In this document: positions 46,652 to 59,749 of the stretch, piece after piece
Layout of the letters: the number at the start of each line of letters is the position of its first letter
Numbering within the stretch: the stretch's first letter is position 1
NCBI GenBank assembly: GCA_900618425.1
Contig: UZAN01039547.1
Span: forward strand, 62,001 to 126,000
DNA: 64,000 nucleotides
Source: Echinostoma caproni
Lineage: Eukaryota; Platyhelminthes; Trematoda; Plagiorchiida; Echinostomatidae
Direction of reading: 5' to 3'
Made by a program: the position numbers and the translations under genes
The notes under the pieces: model-generated
What the model was told of the DNA's origin: nothing
The model's input: the letters and a program-made list of their open reading frames with translations, nothing else
The model's database searches: none

Positions 46652-47499
46652 AGCCATTTTGACTTGCCAAATGCGTGACCAACGAAGGGTCAGAAAGCTG
46701 GGTTTTATGGTGAATTCTTCACATTCATTATGTAATACTATTAACAAAAGGCGGTCTAACTGGCCGGTTCAAAGGGGTAGTGTATTTTCTTTATTTATTT
46801 AATTCCCGCCCACGTAATACAGGTAGTTTTGTTCGCCTACCGACAATATGGGCTATAGTTGTCCATTTTACTCGTTTTTCACCCACCTCTGCCCTTTCTT
46901 GACCAAGTGAGTAGCATATAAATTATCGGAGTCCACGTTGTGCTTATGTTACATTGTGTAAGTTCGGTGTATTTTTTCGGTTGCACTCACTGTAATGCAG
47001 ACCGAATGCCCTGATGATTGATCACTTTCAGTTTCGATAACCTGCGAATCAGTTCAGTCGCGCTGCGATCACAAAATAACTGCTTAAGAGTTCTTCGATA
47101 TCACCCAGACTCCAACAACTGAGGGGAAGATGTAAAGAATAATCATTTTCGTCACACCGATTTCTCCTGGTAAGCATCTATGGCGTCTTTCAGACAACGT
47201 TCTTTGGAGAATTCCAGTTATGATTACAGCTCATTTCTGTCATGAGGCACATCGAATGGGTCTTCCACTGCAGGTTAGCGCAGTTCAATCACGAGTATCC
47301 ACTCTGCGCTGCATGAGGTTAGTGAAATTTTCGAGCCGGTTTAGATTTGAAATAATTGCTAATTGCAATCGTTCACTGGCCTCAATGACAGTAAGAGGGT
47401 AAATAAACCTGACACCGCGAAAATCTAATTCAGTAAGTTGTGCACGTATTTTGCTTTTAAAGGGTAATGTCAAAGAAAGATGAGAAAGTATTCGGTATT

Positions 47500-50400
47500 T
47501 TGCTCAACAAAATGAGTACAAGTGTAAAATTAGCTTTCTTAGTGAGAGGAAAAAAACTGCTTGCCTTTTGATTTATCAGTTCGGTTAGTCTAGTTAGGCT
47601 GACACAAGAGAAAATTCTTTCAATCGATTTATTCAAAACAAAAGTAAGTATTCACTTGACATCAAGCAATTGACACGCTGACTAGGTTTGTGTGTTTGAA
47701 ATGGATTTGTAGGAACCCCAGTACACGGTCATTCTGTCTTGAAGCACTGACCATGCTCGACAGATGTCGAAGAAGTGCCTCTTGGTTGTGCCAATGGGGA
47801 GAAAATCATTTTTGCCAGCCAGCTACTGTTGACAAGTAAATTTTAATGAAAAACTAAATTGTGGACTTTATACCAAGATGCCCAAAGTTCTATGACGCAC
47901 CCCAAAAAGACGGCGATCTGTGGATTAGTTGTGGATTGATGAGTTTTTACCCTGCATTATACTCTGATTGAAAACCTATACATCACGTCTACTTTACAGG
48001 TACTACGAAGGGGACTATGTGTTGCCTAATGGATTGTAATGAATGATTCCATTGGATGACAGAGGTAGAGTGGATAAGTTTCTCAAAATGTGGATCACTA
48101 ATCAGGAGAATAATAACAATTTTATTACAACTTTCCATCCAGTGTACGATTGGTAAATTGTTAAATATACCTGTACTAATTTCGGAGTAGATAATAGTGC
48201 TACTTGTCAGGCAATGCAGAAACAGCAGTCTTATGTTTAAAGTATGAACAGATCATTATTCTAGATTGGATTAGAGCCAACATATGAAACGCCTACACTT
48301 TTGTACAACGCTTGTTGTAGCAGTTGGGCTACGGCGTAACCGACAACACTAATATTTTAACATTTGGATCGCCCATTTAATTTACAGAGATGTATAGATT
48401 CCAACAAGTTAGGTTGTAAGATGTTTTGCCTTGGCGGATTTTCTTCGAAATTCATGGGAGTCTACCGAACGAACTCTAGGGCCCAGTTACATTTTCAAAT
48501 ACAGATAATACGAAGATAAAAAACGTATGCTTTAGTTGTATAATTGAGTGGGTGCAGATAGTATGTGGGTTTGAATCCAGTCAGATGTTTTGATTTGATT
48601 TCATCAAACGTCGGTAGCAACAAAACTGAAGTAGGTGATGTTAATTTATTGATACAATATTATCCCTTCCGTTTAAAAACTGCATTGCGCAGGCAAACAA
48701 TGACTTCCCATTGAGTTGTGTTCGTTATAAACTAGTTACGGTGCTTCTGCGGACACAAATAGATTATCTTTGAATAATCAATGTAACGGTTCCGTTTCTT
48801 TAAAATACGTTTGGATGAAGAACACTGAAAAAGAAACAGAGGGTAAATTAACAGATCGATAACTGATAACTTTTTCACTGCATTTGAAATTCAAGCAGCC
48901 TGTGCTTATATTATCAACGAAATTTGATTTTACCGTTAGACGTTGGATTCGGTCGACAGATATTTGAATCAATAATCTGAACAGCATGGATAGTGACTAT
49001 GCATTCCACTGGGCACACCACAATCCACATTCGTTTTGTTTTGATCAATTTTGGGTTGTTTTCTGTGATTTACTTCCGGCGAAACGGAAATTTTCTCAAA
49101 TGGTGTTTGGTTTTGATGCTTTATCATTAACGAAATACCTGAATAACAGACAAACGAGCACTCAGACTAACCATGAAATAGGGCAAAGCTTTACGCTTAA
49201 AATGGCCATAGGATCTGTGTCGTGGACAATTGTAAGATACGGAAATTAAATGTGATCACAACTGACATATGAGAACTGTACTCATCAGATCGATTTAACT
49301 TATCGGATAGCATAGAAAAGCTTTGCCTGTTTTCAAAAGGTGTATTATCCTCGTAAACCATCATCAGCACCGAGTCCACTTGGATCCAAACTAGGTCAAA
49401 AGGAGAGTGTAATTTGACATGCTATCTATTGCTTTTTGTGTAGTGGTGGTGGTGATGATAGCGGTTGTGGTGGTCCATGAGCTAGAACATTTATGCTTCC
49501 CTGGGATTTCTCTTCTGGGTAATGATTAGGTACAGAATCATTATTCACACCAATTCTGTGCTGCTGATAAAATTAGAAGGCAACTGGAAACATGTGAAGG
49601 GGTACCAGTGTGGTACATTCATTCAAATTAACTAGGCTGTTTCCCAAAGTGGACTGCCATCACATGTCTCAGTAGTTGAAGTTAGCGTTTTAATCAAATT
49701 CCAAATTGAAATCTCTGACGAGCAAATTGCTGCGCAGCTAGGTTCCAATAAGTTATCTCTAGTATCAAGAATACTATGGTAGTTCAGATAATTTAAAGTA
49801 AATCTTAAACGCCAAATCAACAAGAGAAATATTTCAGTATATCAGTTGCCTCAATAGTCATAGGCCGACACTTACTATCCATTTTAATTTGTATATTCAC
49901 TACCTTCTAAAATCTTATATTGTTTAATACTCCATCTTATCAATGAATTTATAAAGCAATGAATGCTACATTTCTTAAAGTTTTTCGACACTAGCAATAA
50001 CTGAAAAAAGCAGGATAACCAAACAGCAGTCTAGCTTATCTCATTCTACATTAGTTTCCTGTTCACACATTGAGAATTATTGAACTATTCGACTTCGGAA
50101 ACTTTGGGACGCATAAATAAAATTTAAAGTTTTGAAGTAGCGTGTCTGTTTTCCCCACAAATACTAAACAAAATATCATTATCAAAAATATGCGAAAATT
50201 TTATCGATTTTATGCCTAAAATCCATATATTTATTATTAGCAAATGATTCTTCTCACGAAATTATCAGAACTGTTTTAAAAGTTTATTGCGGATTGTGTT
50301 ATACTGAGGGAAGTACTCCGTAACGTCCTCCCCCCCTAGATTTATTTTCCTAGTCATATTTGTTTTGCAATATACATCAAGCCGCCTAAGCGGATTTTGC

Positions 50401-51700
50401 GCACCTCAACATGATTGATTTGTCGCACACACATACACTCATACCTGTGCCCGCTACTCAATCCACTGTGTTTCACAAATGACAAAATTCTGTCAAGTTT
50501 TGTCGGGAAAATGTTAGAAGCATTTGTCACACGGCCCGAATGAGGTGAATCACACACATCAAGATCTTAATGGACCACATACCCAAAAATGTGACAAAGT
50601 CGAGCGGATATTCATTGACCCAAAAGCGAACAAGGCAAACAGTAACTAGCAGTACCTGTTCTCTCTGTCCATTAAAATGGAGGCCGCAAGAAAGATATCA
50701 TTTCTGAGCAGGTACTGTGAATCAGAATACAATACAAAGGGAACTGTTGGATAACTAAATCAAGACGGATCGATGCTGTAGCCAGCGCTCAGCCTTGACA
50801 CAGCGCAATCCCGCCACCAGCAACATTGCGAGCGTTGGATACCAAAACGTTTGATACACGAAGGGTGAGACGTGAGTATAAGGTTGGATCAGAAGTACGC
50901 AGGGATATGATTGAAGTAGGGTCTTGTATGAGTGTTTCGGACATAAAGAGTACATCTAAAGTTTCAAGGGTTCTAGCTAAGGCAGCTTGCTGACCAATCT
51001 GATAGTGTGCGGACATTGAACGCGTATAAGTGGGAATGGAACTTCGGCTTCAAAAATCCTATAACTTTTGATTGTTTGGTCTTACTGGTAAAACGCTAAA
51101 TGATAGCCGATGGGTGGCGTAAATAGGAGACATCTGGTATGAGCCGGGATTGGAAGGATGAACTAGACAGATGAGAAAGAGGTTTTCCAAATGGGTGATG
51201 ATATGGGGAACTAAATCTCGGTAATCTTTTTTTCAAACTACGTTTTAAACGATGTATTTTCCTTTGAGTTACAACCGATACACAGTTAATGCAATCTCAT
51301 AATGTTTGTTAAAATGCATTGGTGAAAAATGAAAGCTACCATTACTCATCGCGGATGAAGCTGCAGCGATGCACTCATAAATTTTAAACATGCTTTATCC
51401 ATCAAATAAAATAAATGTTGTCACAAAATTTAATATAGCCTTGTGTGTTTATCGGTTTATTAAACTAAACGAAGCCCAACGCTAATTACGAATCAAATAT
51501 ATTTATTTTTAACATTGATTTTGACTTTTTCATTTGTAAATTGATAATAAATGCATGGGAGAGATGTTATTAATGCTTTTATTAATTCGTATTAGATCAG
51601 TTCTACACGAGTTTCGTCTCACCAAGCCTTAGTAAATAAAAGCACGTTCATCAAATTTGGTGATAACCCGTTTTTTCGTCAGTTTGTTCACTGGTATGCT
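47500..51700. other. Non-coding stretch, nothing recognised
   Basis: Only short open frames occur, plus a small GTG-rich patch (49441-49475). There is an isolated B-box-like GGGTTTGAATCC near 48570. Confidence 0.45.
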
Positions 51701-51799
51701 GCGGATTAAAAAATATCTTTTACTTCTTTTTTTATTTATTGAATATACAAATGTACAGTCAACATTCCGAAAGGGGATCTCGGCCATATAAAGGGTGCC

Positions 51800-51880
51800 T
51801 GAGAAGACGAACGCGCTGGAACTGTTCGAACCCGGAACTGTGAGGTCACCAGTTGGTAACCTAACCACTTGATCGGTCGT
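51800..51880 (-). repeat. tRNA-like SINE remnant
   Basis: The minus strand has an A box TGGTTAGGTTA (51867-51857) and a B box GGGTTCGAACAG (near 51833-51822). No hammerhead motif follows. Confidence 0.4.
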
Positions 51881-52965
51881 TTAACTTCCGCTTTTATCCC
51901 ACTCTGCGTTGTATTCAAAATGACTTAAGAAGTGCATGACTACAAGTGTTAGAATAATACAAATCGTCATCATTCTTTTCAATGAACAAAAAACTATTTT
52001 TTTCTCATTGTTTTCATAGGGTGTCATCACAGTGCACAAACAATGGATACGAATGTGAGAATAGAGCTGTTTCTAGAGAAAGGAAAACACCGCGAACCTC
52101 TATGGCCAGCACAAATAGTACACAACTTATGAAAACTATTAAAATCGCTTGATCCTAATCATCTGTACGAATAACCGTTTAGACAATTGTGGTCAAACAC
52201 TGAAAAATAAAATTTGTTCATGAGTGACTTTGGAATCAGCTAAATAAAGCAATGGCATGTTGCGTATGAGTTTGTGTTAGAATGTGCCGTTCAACTTTTC
52301 GACTACTATAAATCTCGGATAACCAGAGGAATCCTGGGGAATCAACCTCATTCACCAAGCGTATCTGTGCATGTCAAATCATTTTGTAACGGAAACATTC
52401 TGGGTCTGTTTTCTGACTTCACTGTTTGGGTCCGGGTTTCGTTGGTCAGATGGATTCATCCAGACGGTGATACCAAATGAGGATAACAATAACTCTGTGA
52501 CGCTTCCCAGGTTTTCTAACCGGTATCTCAGTGGAAAAAATCAACTCTCTAAACACTCAAATGCGATCTAGATGAGCCTAAAATTATTTGGTTTAAAACC
52601 TCTTTTATTGTCCAACTGCGCTCTTCGGGTGAACAAAAATACAAAATACGAAATACAGAATAATACCTCCCCACCTCCATATTCTATATTGCGCTCAAAA
52701 AATGATGCAGTATTTTGTGTATGCCTACAGAGGACTGTCAGTAACCGCGACTACATCCGTTGATTCAAATAAAAAAGCATACAGAAAATCGATTATGCCC
52801 GACGTTTCTGCACATTTCCAAACTGTTTTGAACCCAAACGTGATGTTCACTCTCCCTGTCTCTTCAACTTCAAATTGTCCGAATGTGTCAGCGACATTCT
52901 GAGTGCATCCGATCATACTTATGAATTGTCGGAAGTAACAATCACAAGCTCAGGAAAACTCGTCA

Positions 52966-53002
52966 TTAACAACAACAACAACAATAACCGCAACAACAAT
53001 CG
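52966..53002. repeat. Imperfect (AAC)n repeat
   Basis: Tandem AAC triplets with a few substitutions. Confidence 0.8.
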
Positions 53003-53397
53003 AATGAACCCGAAATTGGTTGCATTCAGTAAATAGTCGGTCAGCTTTAATTATACCGAGGTTGGTAAACGTTATAATTAAGTTATGGACCTCCAAAAAT
53101 AGGTATTTGAGCCATTCTCTCCTACCCTTGGTCGGAGAATGTGGGAGGTAAAAGCATTCTGATTTAGAAAATATTTAACTTTCTCGTTGGTTTGTTCAAA
53201 ATCAAAACTCAAGTAAGAAGTTCCCAAAACGATTGCGGTATATAAAATTCAATTTGAAATAGAATATAGAATCGAAAAATTCATCGGAGTAATCTAGTGA
53301 TGTTCGGAAAAACACACTGGAACGGTTCATTTGCATGCTACCTAACGCCTGTGCAAGTTCGGTTGGTAACCAAGAGTGGAAAGGATCAGAACTGCTG

Positions 53398-53475
53398 GTG
53401 TGGTCTCATAGCTCTGTTCGTGATACAAGCGTTGGCTAAAAGCGCATGCAGTTTCCTTGTGTGATTTCGAAACTT
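53398..53475 (+). repeat. tRNA-like SINE remnant (copy 2 of a second family)
   Basis: GTGTGGTCTCATAGCTCTGT matches 13404-13426 with a few changes and contains an A box TAGCTCTGTTCG. The B box has decayed. Confidence 0.4.
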
Positions 53476-54499
53476 TTAGTTAAGTTGCATCTTTTAGATT
53501 AAAATAATGGCGATGATGACGGTGATCATTCATGTGTGAAGCGTGATAAACAACGATTACCTTATTGGATCACGTGTCACGCCACACCCACCTTCGTCAC
53601 AAACGTTTTCACATACACGGGGTTACTGAGGTCAAATACCATCGCTTCCCATTGTAACCCAACTTGAAATTCAATCCATTTTAATATCCCCCAGACTTTA
53701 TCAACTGAAGAAAACTCAAAATCTCGTGCAATTGGAATGTGAGATTAGGCTCAAACACGTCAATTCTCGGTTTGTTTAAATTAGTCAATTATGTCTCATA
53801 GGGTCAGAAATTCGATACACTTATCAGGTTATGTTGTGTGCATACAAAATGAGTTCTTATCCACGAGAAGTCCGTGTTTTATCTGCCAAAGCAAAGCCGG
53901 TTCGAAACTAAATAGAACCTAAAACAAGGGATCGGTAAACTAATTGCATCTGCGACAGTATCGATTTTTTTAGTCCATATCTCGTCCGCGATATCTAGCA
54001 TGAATGAGCCGAAAAGATAAACAAGATTTTTGTTTGCGTTATCACAAACATACACGCAAATGTGAACGGGACAGTCACAATTTTGTTTACAAACTAAAGT
54101 ATCCAAGTATTCAAATCGAGGGCAAACATGCTTTGTTGTTTACGAGTTAAACAAAGTTTCATAGATTTCTTGGTCAGCTGGTAGATTAGGTGTTCGTTTC
54201 TCAGATTTAGAGGAAAAGGGGTGATTATTGCACCCAGTCTGTTTTCCAACGTCGCGTGGTTTTTAAAGTCGCCCATCAGATTGAGTCTGTTGTAAACTCC
54301 ACAAAAAGCTTGAGATCATCTGCATATTACAGTTCCGTTGGTGTTTTTTTGAGCGTGAACTCGGTTGAGTATTTCTTTTATCTTAGATTTGAGTTAACGT
54401 GAACTTGCGTTTGTTTAGTTTGCCAAAAACACGCAGTTTCAGGTGCCATCGCCCACTTCATAACAAAAAAGAACCTGGATAATAAACCTCGTCATGTGC

Positions 54500-54810
54500 A
54501 GTGCAAGCGAAGCTTGGGCTGAAATGGTGGGATAGCTATTTTGATCTCAATGGATCCCATCAGCGGTACGAATCCCTCGATTCAACAGGGGATCGAACCC
54601 GGGAGCTTACAGGTAGAGCGCAAGCTAACTACCTACTTGACCATCGTGCAGATGATCACACGGTTAATATTTCGCCTATAAAATCAAATAGCAAAACCCA
54701 TCTGTCCAAGCCTACTTCATGCCTGTGCGGTCCCGGTTCCAGGTGGGGCGATGGATTCGCACTCCTAATGAAGCCCAGTGAGGTCAAAACAGATATCCAA
54801 TTCGTTCTAC
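54500..54810. mobile_element. Second head-to-head hammerhead SINE composite
   Basis: The organisation matches 21878-22200. The left unit (minus) has an A box TGGTCAAGTAGG (near 54642), a B box GGTTCGATCCCC (near 54600-54589) and a hammerhead with CUGAUGG (54563-54557) and AAAAU in place of GAAAC. The right unit (plus) has CUAAUGA (54765-54771), AGCCCAGUGAGGUC and AAAAC. Both cores carry disabling changes. Tails point outward on both sides. Confidence 0.65.
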
Positions 54811-54814
54811 TCTT

Positions 54815-54940
54815 TCAGTTTACGCTTCCTCTTTTGGACTAGTCAGCAGTGCGTGTCTTTTTACATCCCGGTCGAGAGTCGAAACGAAGACATTAGGGTC
54901 GGAGGTCAATGCCTCTAGTCCTGAGTACCACGGTCGGAAT
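54815..54940 (-). mobile_element. Third hammerhead-like SINE, abutting the composite
   Basis: The minus strand has an A-box-like TGGTACTCAGG (near 54930), B-box-like GTTTCGACTCTCG (near 54885-54873) and GCACUG-CUGACUA (54846-54840), GUCC-AAAAG-AGGA and GUAAAC. It resembles the 37.6 kb copy more than the composite units. The core is degenerate. Confidence 0.45.
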
Positions 54941-56889
54941 CCAACACCTTTAGCGAATCGTTGAATAACATGCAATGCTCTTTGGGTTTATATGTGGTAT
55001 GGATTTTTTAAATGATGAGAAACCACATGTTTCATTGGATCTGTAGACAAAGGTTTTCTTAAAAGTTCGCATTAGAGCAATCCACGTGATGAAAACTAAA
55101 GGGGTAAAACTTTGTTGTCGTCTCAAGAGATTCAAAAATAAAGAACCAAAATCTTTCCTTTTGATATCCGTCGTTGCTTTTGACTGAACTAAAAGCTGTA
55201 CTGATATTCAGGTTTTTTTGGAATTCAGGTCCACCCATGGAGACCTCACTCCTCTGTAGATACACGCTATTACCTGACCAATAAGAACACATCTGCTGTC
55301 ATGATTCTTTTACAAATACCCTTTTGAAAAGCCCCACGGACACACCAAGTAGTGTTTCAACTGATTGTCACACCTTTTTTCTGTCATCGGTATCATTGGA
55401 GTTCACCAGATGAAATCTTGAGCCAATTCAGTTGTTAAAATCTCATTATTTGGCCGATTCGATGAAGTTTTATATGAAAGTAAACCATTAAGAGATCTGA
55501 AGGTTCGATGGAATTACGAGAATGATTTCTTTTTAATTTGAAAACTGACGGAAACATTATTTATGGTTTATGTATACTGTACCATATACTCAGCCCAACT
55601 GTCTTTGTCGTGGACTTTCATCCCATAAATAGGGCAAACTTTTCAGTTACAAACAGGGTAGCTTTTAAGCAATCAATTCTTCTCATTTCACTAATTTAGA
55701 GTTCCGACTGAGTGAAACATGAATGACATTTTTAAAACAAGAATATTCAACCACTTTGAGGCTAAACGGCTTCATTCTCCGCTCGATCTTTCGTTGTTCA
55801 CTCACATCCGTTTCCCCTCCTGCTCAAAATCTTATTGCGTAACTGTCACGCGTGAAACGATAGGTTTACTTTTTCTTGTTCCGCATAGCTAGTTTGCGAA
55901 TCACCCGGCAGTTAAGAATGTCCACAAATGCTATCGTAAATGCTTATCCCCTCGGTCATATATGATTAAGTCTAATCTAACATTCCGATTCATATTTCGC
56001 GCTGTAAAAGTAATCACAGTCACGTTTGTTCAGCACACGAGTGTTTTTGTTGGCATGTTCAGAGTATTGACCTACGGAGCTGGCAAATAGAATACTGAAC
56101 GGAGATTGATCGTCACGGCATTCAATTGTCGGTCTCCAACATGATCTAAGTATCTGTTTGAGCGGGAATTTTAATTCTAAATTGTGGACCGCCATACATA
56201 AATTTATTTTCAATTTTCACAGTTTATTGAATGATACATCCAAAATTGAATATAATGTCAACAGTAAAACCCATTTGATTCACCTCAACGAAGGTGTTTT
56301 CAAATGAAAAGTTACAAAATTAGTACGCTTAGTTTATTGCACGTTTAAAATATTACAATTAGGAAACGGTAGAGGCGATTAAAACCAGTGCACAGTTACG
56401 ATCCATCTGGGTATTATAAGGTGTTATAATAATGTCGCACCAAATATCCGGTTCACAAAGAACATCACGAATGCTGTTTCGGCATCAATCCTGATTTACT
56501 CATCAACCAAAATGGTTGTCTTGTAAGTATCCCACACTAATCAATCATAGACAGGGAACGAAGGCTAATTTTTTGACCATTTTACGACTTAAGCTCATCT
56601 TACTGTAGGAAGTAACCCTATCCATTTTTCTCTCAACTTTTTGGTTTGTGTTAAGGAACGTGATAAGTAAACCTACACAAAACATGATTATTTATCTTAT
56701 CACATGAAGTATCTGGTGAGAAACGGAGAGAAGCTTCGTCTCATACTGTTTCAATAAGCTACACGCTAGTTGTCACGAAACTTGAGACTTCTCATTAATT
56801 ATTCATGTGATTGATATAGTGATAGATTATCAGCCTTACTACTGATCGCCATCTCTTCCTTATTCAATGTAGTTTTATATTTGTATTTG

Positions 56890-57740
56890 TATAACTTTTG
56901 CAAGCTGAGATACGCTTACATTTCAGTTAAAATTGTACACTGGTCATTACACCGAAGAAAATATAGAAGTATAAATAAATTTAATAGTGCTGTGTAAAAA
57001 AATAAATGTGTCTAAAGTTCATTAGTTCATCATTCAATTAAAGGTTGACGTAATTCATTTATAACTCGTTCCTTGTTGGTCAAGATGCAATCCAGATACG
57101 GTACAGTGGAATTTTTATAAACGTTTATTCGGGAGGTTAGGTACCGATAGGAGGAACGAGTGATCGAGTGGAAGCGACTACAAGATAAGTCAAAATGCCA
57201 AGGATGGATGGGGTTGCTTAGAACCTTATTGGCAAGGGTCATACAAGACTTCATATGACTATTAATAAGTTCTGTGATTAATCACTCAGCAGAAATTAAA
57301 GATGCACGGCTTATTATCATTAATCCGCGACGGACAGTTTTAAAGTCTTGTTTCAATAGACCGGGAAATACTACAGGGGAGCAGTAAAGTAAAATAGGGA
57401 GAACGCATTGTTTAACAAAAGAGAACAAAACTTGTTGGGGAGTGCGAAATTGTCTGAGCTTTCGGAGCCGAAAGGAGAGGTGCGAAGTTTTCCCATACAG
57501 TTCTGAATGTGTTTCGACCACCGAAGATTATTGTCCATAGTAACACCCAGATATTTGGCTGAGGTCACTCTAGACAAAAGGTTATCATTAGGGTTACAGT
57601 GTCTGACGGGAGTGTAGAGCGGGAAGAACTAAAAATGCACTCCAAGCACTTGGATGTGTTAAGATTAAGGCCAGACTGGTTTGAAAACTGTTCGATTCGG
57701 GACAGACTTTCAGTGAAGTGTTTTCAGTTTTGCTAACATT
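56890..57740 (-). mobile_element. 5'-truncated LINE of the same family, minus strand
   Basis: Reading leftwards: FSNQSGLNLNTSKCLECI (about 57690-57635), KYLGVTMDNNLRWSKHIQNC (57560-57500), then LRKLRQF, LPILLYCSPVVFPGLLKQDF and a C-terminal INVYKNSTVPYLDCIL, with a frameshift near 57280. These align block for block with the copy at 30.1-31.2 kb. The 3' tail has the same ACTGAAATGTA string and a hairpin (56900-56919) and ends in ATACAAATATAAAA. The copy starts after the catalytic region and is dead. Confidence 0.8.
56900..56919 (-). ncRNA. LINE 3'-end hairpin, second copy
   Basis: GTAAGC-(8-base loop)-GCTTGC on the minus strand. Relative to the copy at 31136-31153, one G-C pair has become A-T with both partners changed, which keeps the stem. 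Confidence 0.5.
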
Positions 57741-58394
57741 TGCGGCTTAACAGGATGCTCGAGGCAGTACAGCTTTGGGGAAATAAAGTAGATTAATTTT
57801 CTATTAACATTTGAGTTCATGTTGACGTCCTTGATTCGGGTATCTGTGATTTTTTTGAGCTATGTCAGTTCGCCGAGCTGATCAGTTGGTTTGTAAACCT
57901 TTCATCACGCTTTTAGGTGAGATCTGCAAAATACAATCATCTTATGAATCAGGCAATCAGGTTTTGTGATCAGAGTAATTTTGCATTTTGAAATATTCTA
58001 GTTGCTCAACTTCATTTCAGTTGGAGGATGTTTAATCGATCCTACAACCAGGTGCGATGGAAAGCAAGTTCACTAAGAAATTAGTAATAAGCTGCCTTTA
58101 TCACATATTGATTTTACAAACAAGTGACTGATTTTGCAGTTACGACTGAAAACAAAACTTGATATTCTTTATGAAAATGAAACGCACTAGAAGTCCGTTT
58201 TTCGCTCAACTTGGATGCGTGAAAGTGATCAAGCAGTTGATCGTTCAATACACAGCTGGTTTCTCCAACCAATCTGTTTGTCAAACTGGATAGTTTGAAT
58301 GCAAACATTTTAGCACCAATCAGGAAAGCATCTTCAGAGGCCTTTGCGCGGTAGTGTTTCACTTAGCCCCGTTAACTGACGGATTATTCTACGG

Positions 58395-58415
58395 TATTTA
58401 CCACTGAGCTAGCAT
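58395..58415 (-). repeat. Isolated pol III A box (tRNA-like remnant)
   Basis: TAGCTCAGTGG on the minus strand (58411-58401) is a perfect A box, but no good B box follows. Confidence 0.3.
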
Positions 58416-59096
58416 GCAGTGGGCTATTTCTATCTTGGGCTTCCTTGATGATTTGAGGACAGCGAAGTGATGTTGCATCACTGAATCCTTGAGTAGCCTC
58501 AGCACATAGACATGGAATTCAATTCAAATTTCGAGGTAGTTCAAAGAGTTTCCTAGGCAGTCCTGCTGCATTTTCAAATCACGCTTCAAAAATTATCCCA
58601 ACTCATTTGCATAGTGATCTCAACTATAAGTGTTTGCCTATCGATCAATCATCTTATTAGTGGATATGAAATCAAGTCATCGTTCATGTAGTTCTGTGGA
58701 AACGCAATGACCATATTCTCTCCGAATGCTCAGCCAAGGTAACCATCAGTTCTCGTGCCTACACTTTCATTTGTATACATCGGCACAGTATACATATGAG
58801 AAATAAAAAAATCAAAAGAGGCTAATATTCAAAGTGCTCTGTGTTTGATCACACGTCCAAAACGATACCTCTTAAAAAACTGGTGTGTGAAAGGTCATCT
58901 CGTGTCATTTGCAAAGGTCTCCAAACTTTTGCTTTCTCATAGGATGCAAGATACTGAATAAAAATTGACATGCCCTGCCCGAAATGACCATTTAACTTTT
59001 GTCTATTCACTCAACACTTCTCTTCTTTCAACTGTATTTGCTTGACAGAGCGTTATCGATCGATGATCAGTCATTCTCCTGTTTTTCTTTGTAATT

Positions 59097-59489
59097 ATGC
59101 ATGCGCACTGTGAGAGCCTACAGTCTCAACGTGCAAACAGAACCCATAGAACTCGGAGGAATTCAGTCGACGGGTGTNCTGGTGATTTAGCTCTTGAACA
59201 TCTTCCGCACCTGCGGTCGACACACACGCGACTCCATGTTTACTTCGGATCTATGCCAAACCTGGTGTGTCTGGCAAAAAAGTTCATCCGCAGTTCCGCT
59301 CGGATAGACGGGTCGGTATCACAGAAATCTGTGCAGTCACCATCGCTTCAAATACACCCGTCAGTCAGTCAACCGGGTGACTGGCTAGTTGTGACGGAAA
59401 TTAATTTGCGTGAGACTCGTTTGAAAAAAGTATCTGCAGTTGTCAATAAACTCGAGGTGGACATTTACACTTGTCAGTCAGTCAGTTAG
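59097..59489 (+). CDS. Uncertain 130-codon open frame
   Basis: The frame crosses one N and reads MHAHCESLQSQRANRTHRTR, then HLRSTHTRLHVYFGSMPNLV and VTEINLRETRLKKVSAVV, ending in a small TCAG-repeat-encoded SVS. It is GC-richer than its flanks. No splice sites or domain decide it; it may be repeat-derived. Confidence 0.25.
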   Translation: MHAHCESLQSQRANRTHRTRRNSVDGCXGDLALEHLPHLRSTHTRLHVYFGSMPNLVCLAKKFIRSSARIDGSVSQKSVQSPSLQIHPSVSQPGDWLVVTEINLRETRLKKVSAVVNKLEVDIYTCQSVS

Positions 59490-59626
59490 TCCGTCGTCAT
59501 GGAAAAATTTAAAAAGCGGGGGACAAATGAAAATGAAATTGACTGGTCCATAATTGTTATTGCATCCCAAATCATAAAAGTTTGCGTTGAAATGTTGTTT
59601 CAGTTGCATTTCCCTTTGCAAACGTT

Positions 59627-59640
59627 TGTTGTTGTTGTTG

Positions 59641-59671
<31 letters not shown>

Positions 59672-59687
59672 TGTTGTTGTTGTTGTC
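59627..59687. repeat. (GTT)n(GCT)n(GTT)n trinucleotide repeat
   Basis: Blocks of GTT, GCT and GTT triplets follow each other. Read as protein, they give runs of Val and Ala at the end of the frame 59499-59711, which is otherwise unsupported. Confidence 0.92.
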
Positions 59688-59749
59688 ATCGTCGATATCT
59701 TTGTTGTTTGATAGGTAAACCGTTTCCCATTTTTATGTTTAATTTGCTG

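Noticed and set aside
59499..59711. Open frame ending in Val and Ala runs
   Set aside because: The second half is a trinucleotide repeat and the first half lacks splice or start evidence.
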